From: a virus
Reading direction: 5' to 3' (one strand)
Length of the DNA stretch: 64,000 nucleotides
IMG/VR virus record: IMGVR_UViG_3300035670_000019
Location: 99,031-163,030 of that record
Part shown: in pieces, positions 55,964 to 64,000 of the stretch
How positions within the stretch are numbered: position 1 is the stretch's first letter
Layout: the number at the start of each line of letters is the position of its first letter
The notes under the pieces: model-generated
The model's input: the letters and a program-made list of their open reading frames with translations, nothing else
Databases searched by the model: none
Told to the model about the DNA's origin: nothing
Program-made: the position numbers and the translations under genes

Positions 55964-58900
55964 ATGGCTACATTAATAAATGAAATAAATCCTATAACAT
56001 TTGAGATTCAAACATACTCCCCTCAGGATATATCCGCTATGTCTCCTGAGACAGTTAATCCTGTTTTTGATCCTAGTAAAGGAGATTATGTTGAATATAC
56101 AATAATATCACCTGATAATTCTTTTCAAGTAACAGATCAAAATCTTGAAAATATTATTATAACTAGCACAAATGCTAGTACTGGAGCAGTTTTTAATATT
56201 GATTTAGATCCTGAAAGAGATTTAAAAAATAAAGGTTTTACTAACGGTGAATACAATGTTGTATATAATTTTTTACGAAATCAATTAAGTTCTTCTTCAG
56301 ATAATAGACCTTTTTTTGTAAAAGAAATATCACCTGATAGAACAGAATTAAGATTAGCTTCTAATATTCTTTCTAATGATGAATTAATTACATTAACTAA
56401 TGAATTTAAAACTCAACTTAACTCATCAGAATATTTTCAAGATTTTTATCTTAATTTTGGTAGTAATAATTTAATTATAGCTAATAATGTATTACTTGAT
56501 AATACAAAAACTAAATATGAGATATTAATTAATTTATATGAACCTTTACCAACGCGTTTCAAATTAAAAGATGTTTTATGGGTTGTCACTCAAACAGCTG
56601 ACCCATTAGCTTTTAATATTTCATTTCAACCAGAAGTAATAGTACCTGTAATCATTAGACCTACTCTTAAAAGTCCTAATTTTGATTTACCTATTAAGAA
56701 TAGAACTAATAATTCAACTACTTATATAAATTATGAACAATTATTAACTACAAATAATGTTACTTCATATGATCAAATTCTTTCATATTTAGCTGAAAAA
56801 AGTATTAATATAGGAATTGATTATACTGATTTTTCAAGTTTTGTTCATTTTTCATCAGCTGAATCAAGAATTAAAAATTTCTTTTATAAAGTTCAATTAT
56901 TAGAACAATATGAAGCTGATTTAATACTAGTAGATGCTGCTGATACTGCTATAACATCAAGTACAGTTATACTTCAAAACAAAATTTCAGATATAATTAA
57001 AAACTTTGATGGTTTTGAATATTACTTATATTTTGAATCAGGCTCAGTTCCTTACCCTAAAAAACCAACACCACCACCATATGCTTTATATCCTAGTGTT
57101 GATAGTAATGTTCAAACCTGGTATTCTTCTTCTATAAGAAGCGCAATATTATATGATGCTAATAATAAAGATTATTTATTTAATACTATACCTACTTATT
57201 TAACAGATGATCCTCAAAATGAACCTTACAAAGTGTTTATTGATATGGTAGGACAGTATTATGATAATATATGGATTTATTATAAAGATGTATCAAACAG
57301 ATATAGTGGTGATAACCGTTTAGAATATGGTATATCTAAAGATTTAGTAGCTGATGCTATTAGATCATTTGGTTTAAAAATATACCAAAATAATTTTTCT
57401 ACTAGTGATTTATTTAATGCTTTTACAGGATTTAATTCTGGAAGCTACCTTCGTACTACTAATAAAACACCTTGCCCCCCAGATACTGAACAGGTTGAAT
57501 TTTATTTAACTGCTTCTCAAGAATCATATTATACTCCTCTAGACGATGTAAATAAAGAGATGTATAAGCGTATTTATCATAATTTACCTTATTTGTTAAA
57601 ATCTAAAGGAACAGTAGCTGGTTTGCAAAATATTATTAGTATGTTTGGTATTACTAGCTCCATTTTAAAAGTAAGTGAATTTGGAGGAGCCTATAATACA
57701 TCAACCCCCACAACTGGTATTCAAGATATTGTCACTGATAATATCCAAATCCTTACCAGTGCTCAGATGTCTCAATCATTCCCTCCTATTATACCTCCAG
57801 GTACTACAGATGCTAATTATGCTTTTATACCTAAATTTGTTTTATCATCTCAAAAAAGTATACTTGAAAATTATAATACTGATCGTAGTTTATCACCAAG
57901 TATTAATGCTGTAGAAATAACATTTTCACCTCAAAATGACATAGATAATTTTATTAAACAGCCAGGTAATTTACCTTACTTTGATATAGGAACATATATT
58001 GGTGATCCATCACAAACATTTTTACCGTATTATCCTGATTTATATAGTGAGGCAGCTAGCTTATTAGTTGATAATGAACTTAATCCTACAACTTACATTC
58101 GCTTAATAAAATACTTTGATAACTCATTATTTAATATGATTAAAGATTTTATTCCTGCTAGAACAAATCTAAAATCAGGTATTACTATTAAACCTCACTT
58201 ATTAAATAGAAGTAAAATTGTACAACCTCAAGCTTTTATAACTAGTAGTATATATAATGGATATATTGATACTGCTTTTATTGAAGGAGGAACAGGTGGC
58301 ACTTTTGATGATTATAACTCTTTAACACCCCGTTTAAATAACACCCAATCTTGGACTGAATTTGTTAAAACCCCCATGGGTCCTCCAATTAGTAAACTTC
58401 ATAATGATCAATCTGAATTTTATAACGGAGAACTTCCAATATTTCCAACTAAAATTAGAAGATATAATCCTCTTCTTGGACCTATAAGAGAAGAAGAAAC
58501 TATTGTTACTAATGGAGAATTAAATCCAAATAATTCTTTTAAATATGTTAAATCATATCTTACCTCTCAACAATCTCTTTATCAGATTAGGTATTATTAT
58601 AGTGATGATGTATCCTTAGAAACTTTCATAACTAGTGGAGGATCTTATAGCCCAAGTAGTGGACAAATAGTTGGTTGGGTAAGAAAAAAACAAATTGAAA
58701 TTTTTGGCAGACCTGGAGACCCATCATCATATCAAACTGTTTTTTATTTAGAATATTTAAAAGTTGCCTCTAATAGTATAAATGGTATTGATAATGTTGA
58801 AATTTTACCTAATCTTCAAAATATTATTATACCATATAAAACACCAACATCTCTTTTTTGGATTTCAACTCCAACTCAACTTGGTGGATTTGCGGTTGAT

Positions 58901-59254
58901 GGTGGTGTAGATTTTTATAATTATTCAATAACACCATACTATTTACCCACTAGTGTTGAAGCTAATTCTAGTTACACTGATTATATAGATTTATTCCCTT
59001 ATACAAACATTATTTGGGATTACAATGAATATAATTCTATAATTAATAATACTGTAGGAGACACTACTTCAACTCACTATATGAAAGTAGATTATGGGTC
59101 TGGTATTTTAACCCCATATAACTTTGAACTACTCATATCAGGCACAGCTGATAAAGCCGCTGCTCAAGACTCAAACTATTATTCAAAATCATGGTCTAAT
59201 ATTAGATATAATGGATCAAGACAAAGTTCACGTGATTTTAATAAACCTTATTAA
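55964..59254 (+). CDS. Large baseplate wedge protein (gp7 position)
   Basis: 1096 residues, the largest gene here and close in size to T4 gp7 (1032). NLPYLLKSKGTVAGLQNIIS and YGISKDLVADAIRSFGLKIY are conserved-looking helical blocks seen in large wedge proteins of T4-type phages of Bacteroidetes and cyanobacteria. Assignment to gp7 is from order and size, not from a motif. Confidence 0.6.
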   Translation: MATLINEINPITFEIQTYSPQDISAMSPETVNPVFDPSKGDYVEYTIISPDNSFQVTDQNLENIIITSTNASTGAVFNIDLDPERDLKNKGFTNGEYNVVYNFLRNQLSSSSDNRPFFVKEISPDRTELRLASNILSNDELITLTNEFKTQLNSSEYFQDFYLNFGSNNLIIANNVLLDNTKTKYEILINLYEPLPTRFKLKDVLWVVTQTADPLAFNISFQPEVIVPVIIRPTLKSPNFDLPIKNRTNNSTTYINYEQLLTTNNVTSYDQILSYLAEKSINIGIDYTDFSSFVHFSSAESRIKNFFYKVQLLEQYEADLILVDAADTAITSSTVILQNKISDIIKNFDGFEYYLYFESGSVPYPKKPTPPPYALYPSVDSNVQTWYSSSIRSAILYDANNKDYLFNTIPTYLTDDPQNEPYKVFIDMVGQYYDNIWIYYKDVSNRYSGDNRLEYGISKDLVADAIRSFGLKIYQNNFSTSDLFNAFTGFNSGSYLRTTNKTPCPPDTEQVEFYLTASQESYYTPLDDVNKEMYKRIYHNLPYLLKSKGTVAGLQNIISMFGITSSILKVSEFGGAYNTSTPTTGIQDIVTDNIQILTSAQMSQSFPPIIPPGTTDANYAFIPKFVLSSQKSILENYNTDRSLSPSINAVEITFSPQNDIDNFIKQPGNLPYFDIGTYIGDPSQTFLPYYPDLYSEAASLLVDNELNPTTYIRLIKYFDNSLFNMIKDFIPARTNLKSGITIKPHLLNRSKIVQPQAFITSSIYNGYIDTAFIEGGTGGTFDDYNSLTPRLNNTQSWTEFVKTPMGPPISKLHNDQSEFYNGELPIFPTKIRRYNPLLGPIREEETIVTNGELNPNNSFKYVKSYLTSQQSLYQIRYYYSDDVSLETFITSGGSYSPSSGQIVGWVRKKQIEIFGRPGDPSSYQTVFYLEYLKVASNSINGIDNVEILPNLQNIIIPYKTPTSLFWISTPTQLGGFAVDGGVDFYNYSITPYYLPTSVEANSSYTDYIDLFPYTNIIWDYNEYNSIINNTVGDTTSTHYMKVDYGSGILTPYNFELLISGTADKAAAQDSNYYSKSWSNIRYNGSRQSSRDFNKPY

Positions 59255-59265
59255 AAATAAAGATT

Positions 59266-60810
59266 ATGCCTTCATTTAATGTTTATGCCCAAAATAATCC
59301 TAGTAATAAAGATGTTTTAGATACCCAAAAATTTAACTATGGAACCACTCCTAACCAACCAGTAGCAGAACAAAATCAAACATATTTTGCTTACTTTGAT
59401 GGTGTAGGAGGTACAGGCCCTGAATATATAGATGGAACAGCGTATTTTATAAAGTATTTAATTGACACTGAAGGAAATGTTGTTAATCCTGAACCTTTTA
59501 CTATAGTTGATAGTCCTCAAGCTGTACCTTTGTATAATTTAAAAGATAATTTTGAAGTTGGTAAAAGAGCAACAGTTAAATTAATAGAACCTGATCCAAC
59601 AATAGGTACAATACCTAATGCTGAAATATTACAAGGTACTCATACTATAGCTCATGTTGGTAGAATAGTACCTATTTTAGTTACAGAAACAGGACCAGCT
59701 ACATCAGATTATATAACTACTATGAGTTTTATCCCCCCTCCCCCACCTTCTCCTCTTCCAGTAGCTAATATGAGTGGTTTATTTAGACTTAATACTTCTT
59801 TTTCTGCTAGTAAAGCTAATAGTCAAACTATAACTTGGGGAGAAGAAGTATATGGAGATAATTATACTTTTGGGGGTAGTACTATCACAGTAGATGAAAG
59901 TACATTTAATGCTAATACTAGAATAAAACTTAAGTTATCATTAGCTATATCTACTCCAACAGTAGGAACTCTTTATACTACTATTAGACTCACTATTAAT
60001 CGTAACACCACAGTACCTGGGGATAATATTATTCTTGATTCAGGATACATCCCTATAGAAGTTGCTCCTATAAATGCTCCTAAAATATATACTGTTGAAT
60101 CAGATTGGATAGACGCTTCTATCAATGATGTTTATAGAGCATTTTATGATCTTAATGGATCAGGTGTGGGTGATTCAAATAGAATTGTTGTAGGTACAGA
60201 TAATGGATGTGTTGATTCATATCTATTAATCCAACAAGAAAATGCCCCTTATACCCCAGAAGAAGGCCCTGAATATATAGATGGAGTGAATTCAATCTAT
60301 TTAAGAGGTGGAGTATTTAATTCTATAGAAGATCACCCTGATGAAAAATTTTCTTATGTTTTTTGGGATGTTAATACAGCTCAAATATATAATAATCCTG
60401 GACTAATACAAACTTTAGACCCAGCCTCATCAGCTTTTGGATTTTCAGAAATAAAAATACCATTTAGTGATGTTAAACGCGGAGATAAAATTAGATTTGA
60501 ATATAATAAAGAACAAAATTATACCATAAATGATATCACGTTATATGATGACTCAGGTTATACTATATTACGTATGACTATAACACCTAATGTAGGAACA
60601 ATCCAAGGTTCTAATTCAGGTGTAATATCTAGTCATTTTTGTATCTATCGAGTAATAGATGATGGTACATATGTAGTTTTAGATGTTAAAAAAGACGCTC
60701 CTGGAGGAGCATATTCAGGAATCCTTCAACCTGAATTTATATCTAAAGAATTAGTACAAAAATATGATAAAATAATCACTGATTTAACATCAAAAGAAAT
60801 AATTCAATAA
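59266..60810 (+). CDS. Virion structural protein, 514 aa
   Basis: Beta-rich, Thr/Pro/Asn-rich with a poly-Pro stretch near residue 160. The phrase PEYIDGTAYFIKYL recurs later as PEYIDGVNSIYL, a sign of internal duplication. Probably a tail or baseplate appendage. Confidence 0.6.
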   Translation: MPSFNVYAQNNPSNKDVLDTQKFNYGTTPNQPVAEQNQTYFAYFDGVGGTGPEYIDGTAYFIKYLIDTEGNVVNPEPFTIVDSPQAVPLYNLKDNFEVGKRATVKLIEPDPTIGTIPNAEILQGTHTIAHVGRIVPILVTETGPATSDYITTMSFIPPPPPSPLPVANMSGLFRLNTSFSASKANSQTITWGEEVYGDNYTFGGSTITVDESTFNANTRIKLKLSLAISTPTVGTLYTTIRLTINRNTTVPGDNIILDSGYIPIEVAPINAPKIYTVESDWIDASINDVYRAFYDLNGSGVGDSNRIVVGTDNGCVDSYLLIQQENAPYTPEEGPEYIDGVNSIYLRGGVFNSIEDHPDEKFSYVFWDVNTAQIYNNPGLIQTLDPASSAFGFSEIKIPFSDVKRGDKIRFEYNKEQNYTINDITLYDDSGYTILRMTITPNVGTIQGSNSGVISSHFCIYRVIDDGTYVVLDVKKDAPGGAYSGILQPEFISKELVQKYDKIITDLTSKEIIQ

Positions 60811-60819
60811 TATTTATAA
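60809..60819 (+). promoter_or_regulatory. AATATTTATAA candidate late promoter
   Basis: One mismatch to consensus; 18 nt before the ATG at 60838. Confidence 0.45.
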
Positions 60820-60837
60820 TAAAATAATCTATATAAA

Positions 60838-61503
60838 ATGGGATATCTTAATAATTCAATAGTTACAGTTGATGCTATTTTAACAAGAAAAGGTAGAGAA
60901 TTGCTAGCTAGAAATGATGGTTCTTTTAGAATTACACAATTTGCTTTAGCAGATGATGAGATTGATTATACAATGTGGGACCCAACCAACCCATTGGGAT
61001 CAGCTTATTATGGTCAAGCTATTGATAACATGCCTCTTTTAGAAGCCATTCCTGATGAAACTCAAGCAATGAAATATTTGCTTACTACTCTTCCTAGAGG
61101 TACTTCTAAACTTCCAATCCTAGATTTGGGTTATCAAGTTATATCCTTATATCAAGGTGCTTCAATAGCTATTACACCTCAAACTCTTAATTATTTAGGT
61201 GGAACACAAACCTTTGAATCATCAGGATATGTTGCTACTATCGGTGATGTTCGTTTATTAAGTAATTTTAATGGTGTAGGTATCAACACATCACAAGCAA
61301 CTGCTTTAAACTCAACAACCACACTAGGAGCAGCTGTTTCTAAAACAGTTGTAGGTACTACTATCAATATGACAGCTACAACGGTGAATGTGTTATTCCC
61401 TGAAGGTGTGACTCAATTATCCACTTCTTTAACTGTAATTGGTAGAGACAGTGGAGCTAGGATAACAGTTCCTGTTCAATTAAATAAAAATACAAATTGT
61501 TAA
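60838..61503 (+). CDS. Virion structural protein, 221 aa
   Basis: VTVDAILTRKGRELLARNDG and FRITQFALADDEIDYTMW form a start I know from structural proteins of T4-like cyanophages and Bacteroidetes phages. Likely a small baseplate or tail protein; exact place unknown. Confidence 0.65.
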   Translation: MGYLNNSIVTVDAILTRKGRELLARNDGSFRITQFALADDEIDYTMWDPTNPLGSAYYGQAIDNMPLLEAIPDETQAMKYLLTTLPRGTSKLPILDLGYQVISLYQGASIAITPQTLNYLGGTQTFESSGYVATIGDVRLLSNFNGVGINTSQATALNSTTTLGAAVSKTVVGTTINMTATTVNVLFPEGVTQLSTSLTVIGRDSGARITVPVQLNKNTNC

Positions 61504-61514
61504 TATATTAAAAT

Positions 61515-62492
61515 ATGTCATTTAAAAGATTAGACCCTGAAGATTTTTTAGTAAGCGCGGAATCTATTGTAGCCCCAGCTTGGTCAAACTTCTCAGCATC
61601 ATTAACAACTTTTGTTCCTTCTAACTCTCAAATTGCTGGTCCTAGTGGAGATTATTATATAAATGTATATAATTTAGATCCTAATTCAAATGCAGCTGCT
61701 GAAATTCAATTCGCTATAGCTTATGGTGACTCTAAAGGTTCCGGATCATTATTATACAATACTGGAGTTGATGGGTTATCACCTTCAAGAACAGTTTATG
61801 GGCAATTTGTAAATCTATTATTAGGAGAAGATGAAAACGCTTCTTTTAATTTTGGAGGAACAGCTACTAATGAAAATTTTTATGCTATAGTAATTAATAG
61901 AGCTCGTTATAAACAAGCAATCATGCCTGGTAGTCTCCAAATTAATGGATTAGTATCAGGTGTAAGCATAACAGATAATAGTACTATAACTCCTGTTGTA
62001 GATTACACAAGTGCTGGAAGAAGATTCACATTAGGGTCAGGTAGTTTTGGTGATGGAGTAACACCCACATCTTTAACCACAGGAGTATATGGCTATGTTT
62101 ATCCAGATGTAGGAATTATAATTTTAAATCCTGATTCTCTTCCAGGTATAGATACTCTAAGACAATCTAATACTGATAATAATAATCCTGAACAATTAAG
62201 AGAAGATTTAACTTCATTTTATCTTCAAAGCCAAGAAACTGTAACTTCAGATTTTGTATTTTGTAGAGCTAGAAATGCTGAATTTAATTATTCAGTGAAC
62301 CCAAGTTTTTCAGTTTCAGCTAGTGCGGGTACTATATTGTTTAATGATTTCGTACAAAATCCATCAACATATATTACTTCAATAGGAATGTATAATGATA
62401 ATAATGAATTATTAGCAGTAGCTAAATTATCAAAACCACTTAAAAAAGACTTTACTAAGGAAGCTCTTATAAGAGTAAAATTAGATTTTTAA
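61515..62492 (+). CDS. Virion structural protein, family A (first of three)
   Basis: 325 residues. Begins FKRLDPEDFLVSAESIVAP and later has MPGSLQINGL, SITDNSTITP and GYVYPDVGIIILNP. The next two genes share the plan: an initial DP-D-F segment, a PGS strand, DNS, and a PDVG or THG strand. Confidence 0.65.
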   Translation: MSFKRLDPEDFLVSAESIVAPAWSNFSASLTTFVPSNSQIAGPSGDYYINVYNLDPNSNAAAEIQFAIAYGDSKGSGSLLYNTGVDGLSPSRTVYGQFVNLLLGEDENASFNFGGTATNENFYAIVINRARYKQAIMPGSLQINGLVSGVSITDNSTITPVVDYTSAGRRFTLGSGSFGDGVTPTSLTTGVYGYVYPDVGIIILNPDSLPGIDTLRQSNTDNNNPEQLREDLTSFYLQSQETVTSDFVFCRARNAEFNYSVNPSFSVSASAGTILFNDFVQNPSTYITSIGMYNDNNELLAVAKLSKPLKKDFTKEALIRVKLDF

Positions 62493-62496
62493 ATGA

Positions 62497-63381
62497 ATGG
62501 GTGCCTTCAAATCATTAACATCACAGGATATAATTGTATCTCCTTTAATAGTATATGGAAACGCTGCTAATTCAGCTACTATTACTTTTTTAAAAGGAAA
62601 AAACACTACTTATGGTTCTGATGATGATGAAACTAACCCATCTCCTTGGCCTTCAGCTTCATTAGTATATGCTTCTATAAAACAGTTATATTATAGTAAT
62701 ACTTTTCCTAATGATTCTCAACCTGCTATTGAAATTGATAATCAAGGAAATGTAATTGAAGGTAGTCAAACAGCTAATGTTAATAGCAGATATGATAACT
62801 TTTTACAAAGTGGTTTGTATGCCCCTAGATATTTTCCAACTGGAGCAAATGAAATAATTTCTGTTGGTATCATACCTCAATCATTATTCGGAGACTATGT
62901 AAAACCAGGCAGTGTTGAATTTTTCTCAGCAGCTGACTATTTTGATGATGGTCAAGGAAATCTAAAAGATGACGCTGACGTATATGTTGGTAACATAATA
63001 TATACTCATGGTATTATAATTATAACAAACCAATCATTAGCTACTGATGTAGGAGATATTGAAGTCAATTTCCGCCCCACAACAACAGTGTATGAAACCC
63101 AATATAAATGTACTATTAGACCCGATGAATTCAATTATTCATTAAACCCAACTTTATTAGCAGGTGATGAACTTACCAACCCAGTAAACTCAAACGGATT
63201 GCCTGTTAATACTAGTGGTGATGTAGTTGATTTTGTGACAGGTTCTGCTTTTGCCCCATATGTAACAACAGTAGGACTTTATAATACAAATAATGAGTTA
63301 TTAGCTGTAGGTAAATTAGCTCAACCTATACCTACAAGTAGAACAGTTGATATGAATATAGTTATTAATATGGATAAGTAA
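62497..63381 (+). CDS. Virion structural protein, family A (second)
   Basis: 294 residues. Begins GAFKSLTSQDIIVSPLIVYG; has VKPGSVEFFS and IYTHGIIIITNQ, and ends TTVGLYNTNNELLAVGKLA, close to ITSIGMYNDNNELLAVAKLS in the previous protein. A tandem paralogue. Confidence 0.65.
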   Translation: MGAFKSLTSQDIIVSPLIVYGNAANSATITFLKGKNTTYGSDDDETNPSPWPSASLVYASIKQLYYSNTFPNDSQPAIEIDNQGNVIEGSQTANVNSRYDNFLQSGLYAPRYFPTGANEIISVGIIPQSLFGDYVKPGSVEFFSAADYFDDGQGNLKDDADVYVGNIIYTHGIIIITNQSLATDVGDIEVNFRPTTTVYETQYKCTIRPDEFNYSLNPTLLAGDELTNPVNSNGLPVNTSGDVVDFVTGSAFAPYVTTVGLYNTNNELLAVGKLAQPIPTSRTVDMNIVINMDK

Positions 63382-63382
63382 T

Positions 63383-64000
63383 ATGTCACTAACAAGAATA
63401 GACCCTGCAGATTTTGTTTTTAGTAATGATGATCTTTCTGTGTCATGTTGGAGAGATGAAAATGGTAATCCTGTAGGAGACACAGTAAATACACCTTCTT
63501 TTTTACAACAAACTGTATCATACACTGTTAATAATGCTACAGGCGATGTTATTAATTATTCTATTGGAAATTACGCTAATATACAATATAGTAGAACTAG
63601 TGCTAATAAAAATGGTAATGCTTACCAACAAGCTGTTTATGGAGCTATTCGTAATATAGTAGTTGGAGACGCAAATGCTGATATTACCTGGGGTGGTGTA
63701 GCCCAACCTTCATTTGCTGTTATATCTGTATCTAAAAATATAACCCTTCCTCTCCTCCCTGGAAGTATAAAACTAGGAAATCTTACAGATAATAGTAATA
63801 TAACTCCTCCTAGAATTTTAAATTGTGGTAGAGCATATGATTTAAAACCTGCTCCTATACTAGCAGGTGGTGGTTATGCATTAGGTTACGGTGCTGGATC
63901 ATCACTAGGACTTTTCCTCCCAGATGTAGGATTAATCCTCGCTGCTGCGACTAGTACTAATTTTGCCCTTTGTACTTTAAATCCCACCCCAACTAACCAT
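63383..64000 (+). CDS. Virion structural protein, family A (third, cut by window end)
   Basis: The frame is open to the last base. Begins LTRIDPADFVFSNDDLSVS and has LPGSIKLGNLTDNSNITP and GLFLPDVGLILAA, matching the other two family members. C-terminal part lies outside. Confidence 0.65.
   Translation, partial: MSLTRIDPADFVFSNDDLSVSCWRDENGNPVGDTVNTPSFLQQTVSYTVNNATGDVINYSIGNYANIQYSRTSANKNGNAYQQAVYGAIRNIVVGDANADITWGGVAQPSFAVISVSKNITLPLLPGSIKLGNLTDNSNITPPRILNCGRAYDLKPAPILAGGGYALGYGAGSSLGLFLPDVGLILAAATSTNFALCTLNPTPTNH

Noticed and set aside
57675-57914. 79-codon frame inside the large wedge gene
   Set aside because: Leu/Ile-rich shadow in a second frame with no start signal.
1-64000. Alternative genetic code as in some crAss-like phages
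   Set aside because: TAA, TAG and TGA all end well-formed genes, often in tight overlaps with the next start.

Overview
This 64 kb window is a piece of a large, AT-rich, tailed bacteriophage genome with a contractile, T4-like tail. The host is very probably a member of the Bacteroidetes. Four things point there: promoters of the Bacteroidetes type (TTTG, then TATATTTA 24 bases later), A-rich leaders without Shine-Dalgarno sequences, signal peptides ending in YGQ/FSQ/ASAQ, and a secreted subtilase whose C-terminus resembles a type IX secretion (T9SS) sorting domain. All supported genes lie on the + strand. TAA, TAG and TGA all act as stops, so the code is standard. Both window edges cut through genes.

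Layout. (1) 1-880: end of a RecB/Cas4-like nuclease gene and a ribbon-helix-helix protein. (2) 888-12056: an 11-kb glycan island with at least nine known or likely glycosyltransferases (two GT4, two GT2, one GT15-like, one exostosin-like, others GT-A-like), a WbpD-like acetyltransferase, a WbpB-like sugar oxidoreductase and two methyltransferases (FkbM and TylF-like). (3) 12.1-22.2 kb: small early genes, including a DksA-like zinc protein, an HTH/HNH protein, a SWIM protein, a ClpP-like protease and thymidylate synthase. (4) 22.3-28.0 kb: exported proteins and lysis genes: the subtilase, a lytic transglycosylase, a holin candidate, a CHAP-like endopeptidase and an overlapping spanin-like pair. 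(5) 28.1-30.4 kb: a nucleotidyltransferase, an HNH homing endonuclease and a metallophosphatase. (6) 30.4-43.0 kb: a train of short early genes, most with their own fixed 33-nt promoter; several gaps also hold 13-bp tandem repeats. It includes a RadA-like ATPase and AT-hook proteins. (7) 43.0-48.7 kb: DUF932, a YkuK-like RNase H fold, a second HNH gene, an HD hydrolase and a candidate gp55-like late sigma factor. (8) 48.7-64 kb: baseplate and virion genes in T4-like order (gp5-like, gp25, gp6, large wedge-type proteins), ending in three related virion proteins, the last cut by the window end.

RNA genes: ordinary tRNAs for Leu(UAA), Met-type (CAU, two) and Arg(UCU), plus three class II tRNA-like genes whose anticodon arms are abnormal. 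Two of these are about 125 nt long.

How it fits together (inference): host RNA polymerase reads the 33-nt promoters early to express small host-takeover genes. The gp55-like factor may then read a second motif, TATATTTATAA, found before lysis and structural genes. The glycan island probably decorates the virion or remodels the host surface. Family names come from motif recognition by eye; no database search was run.
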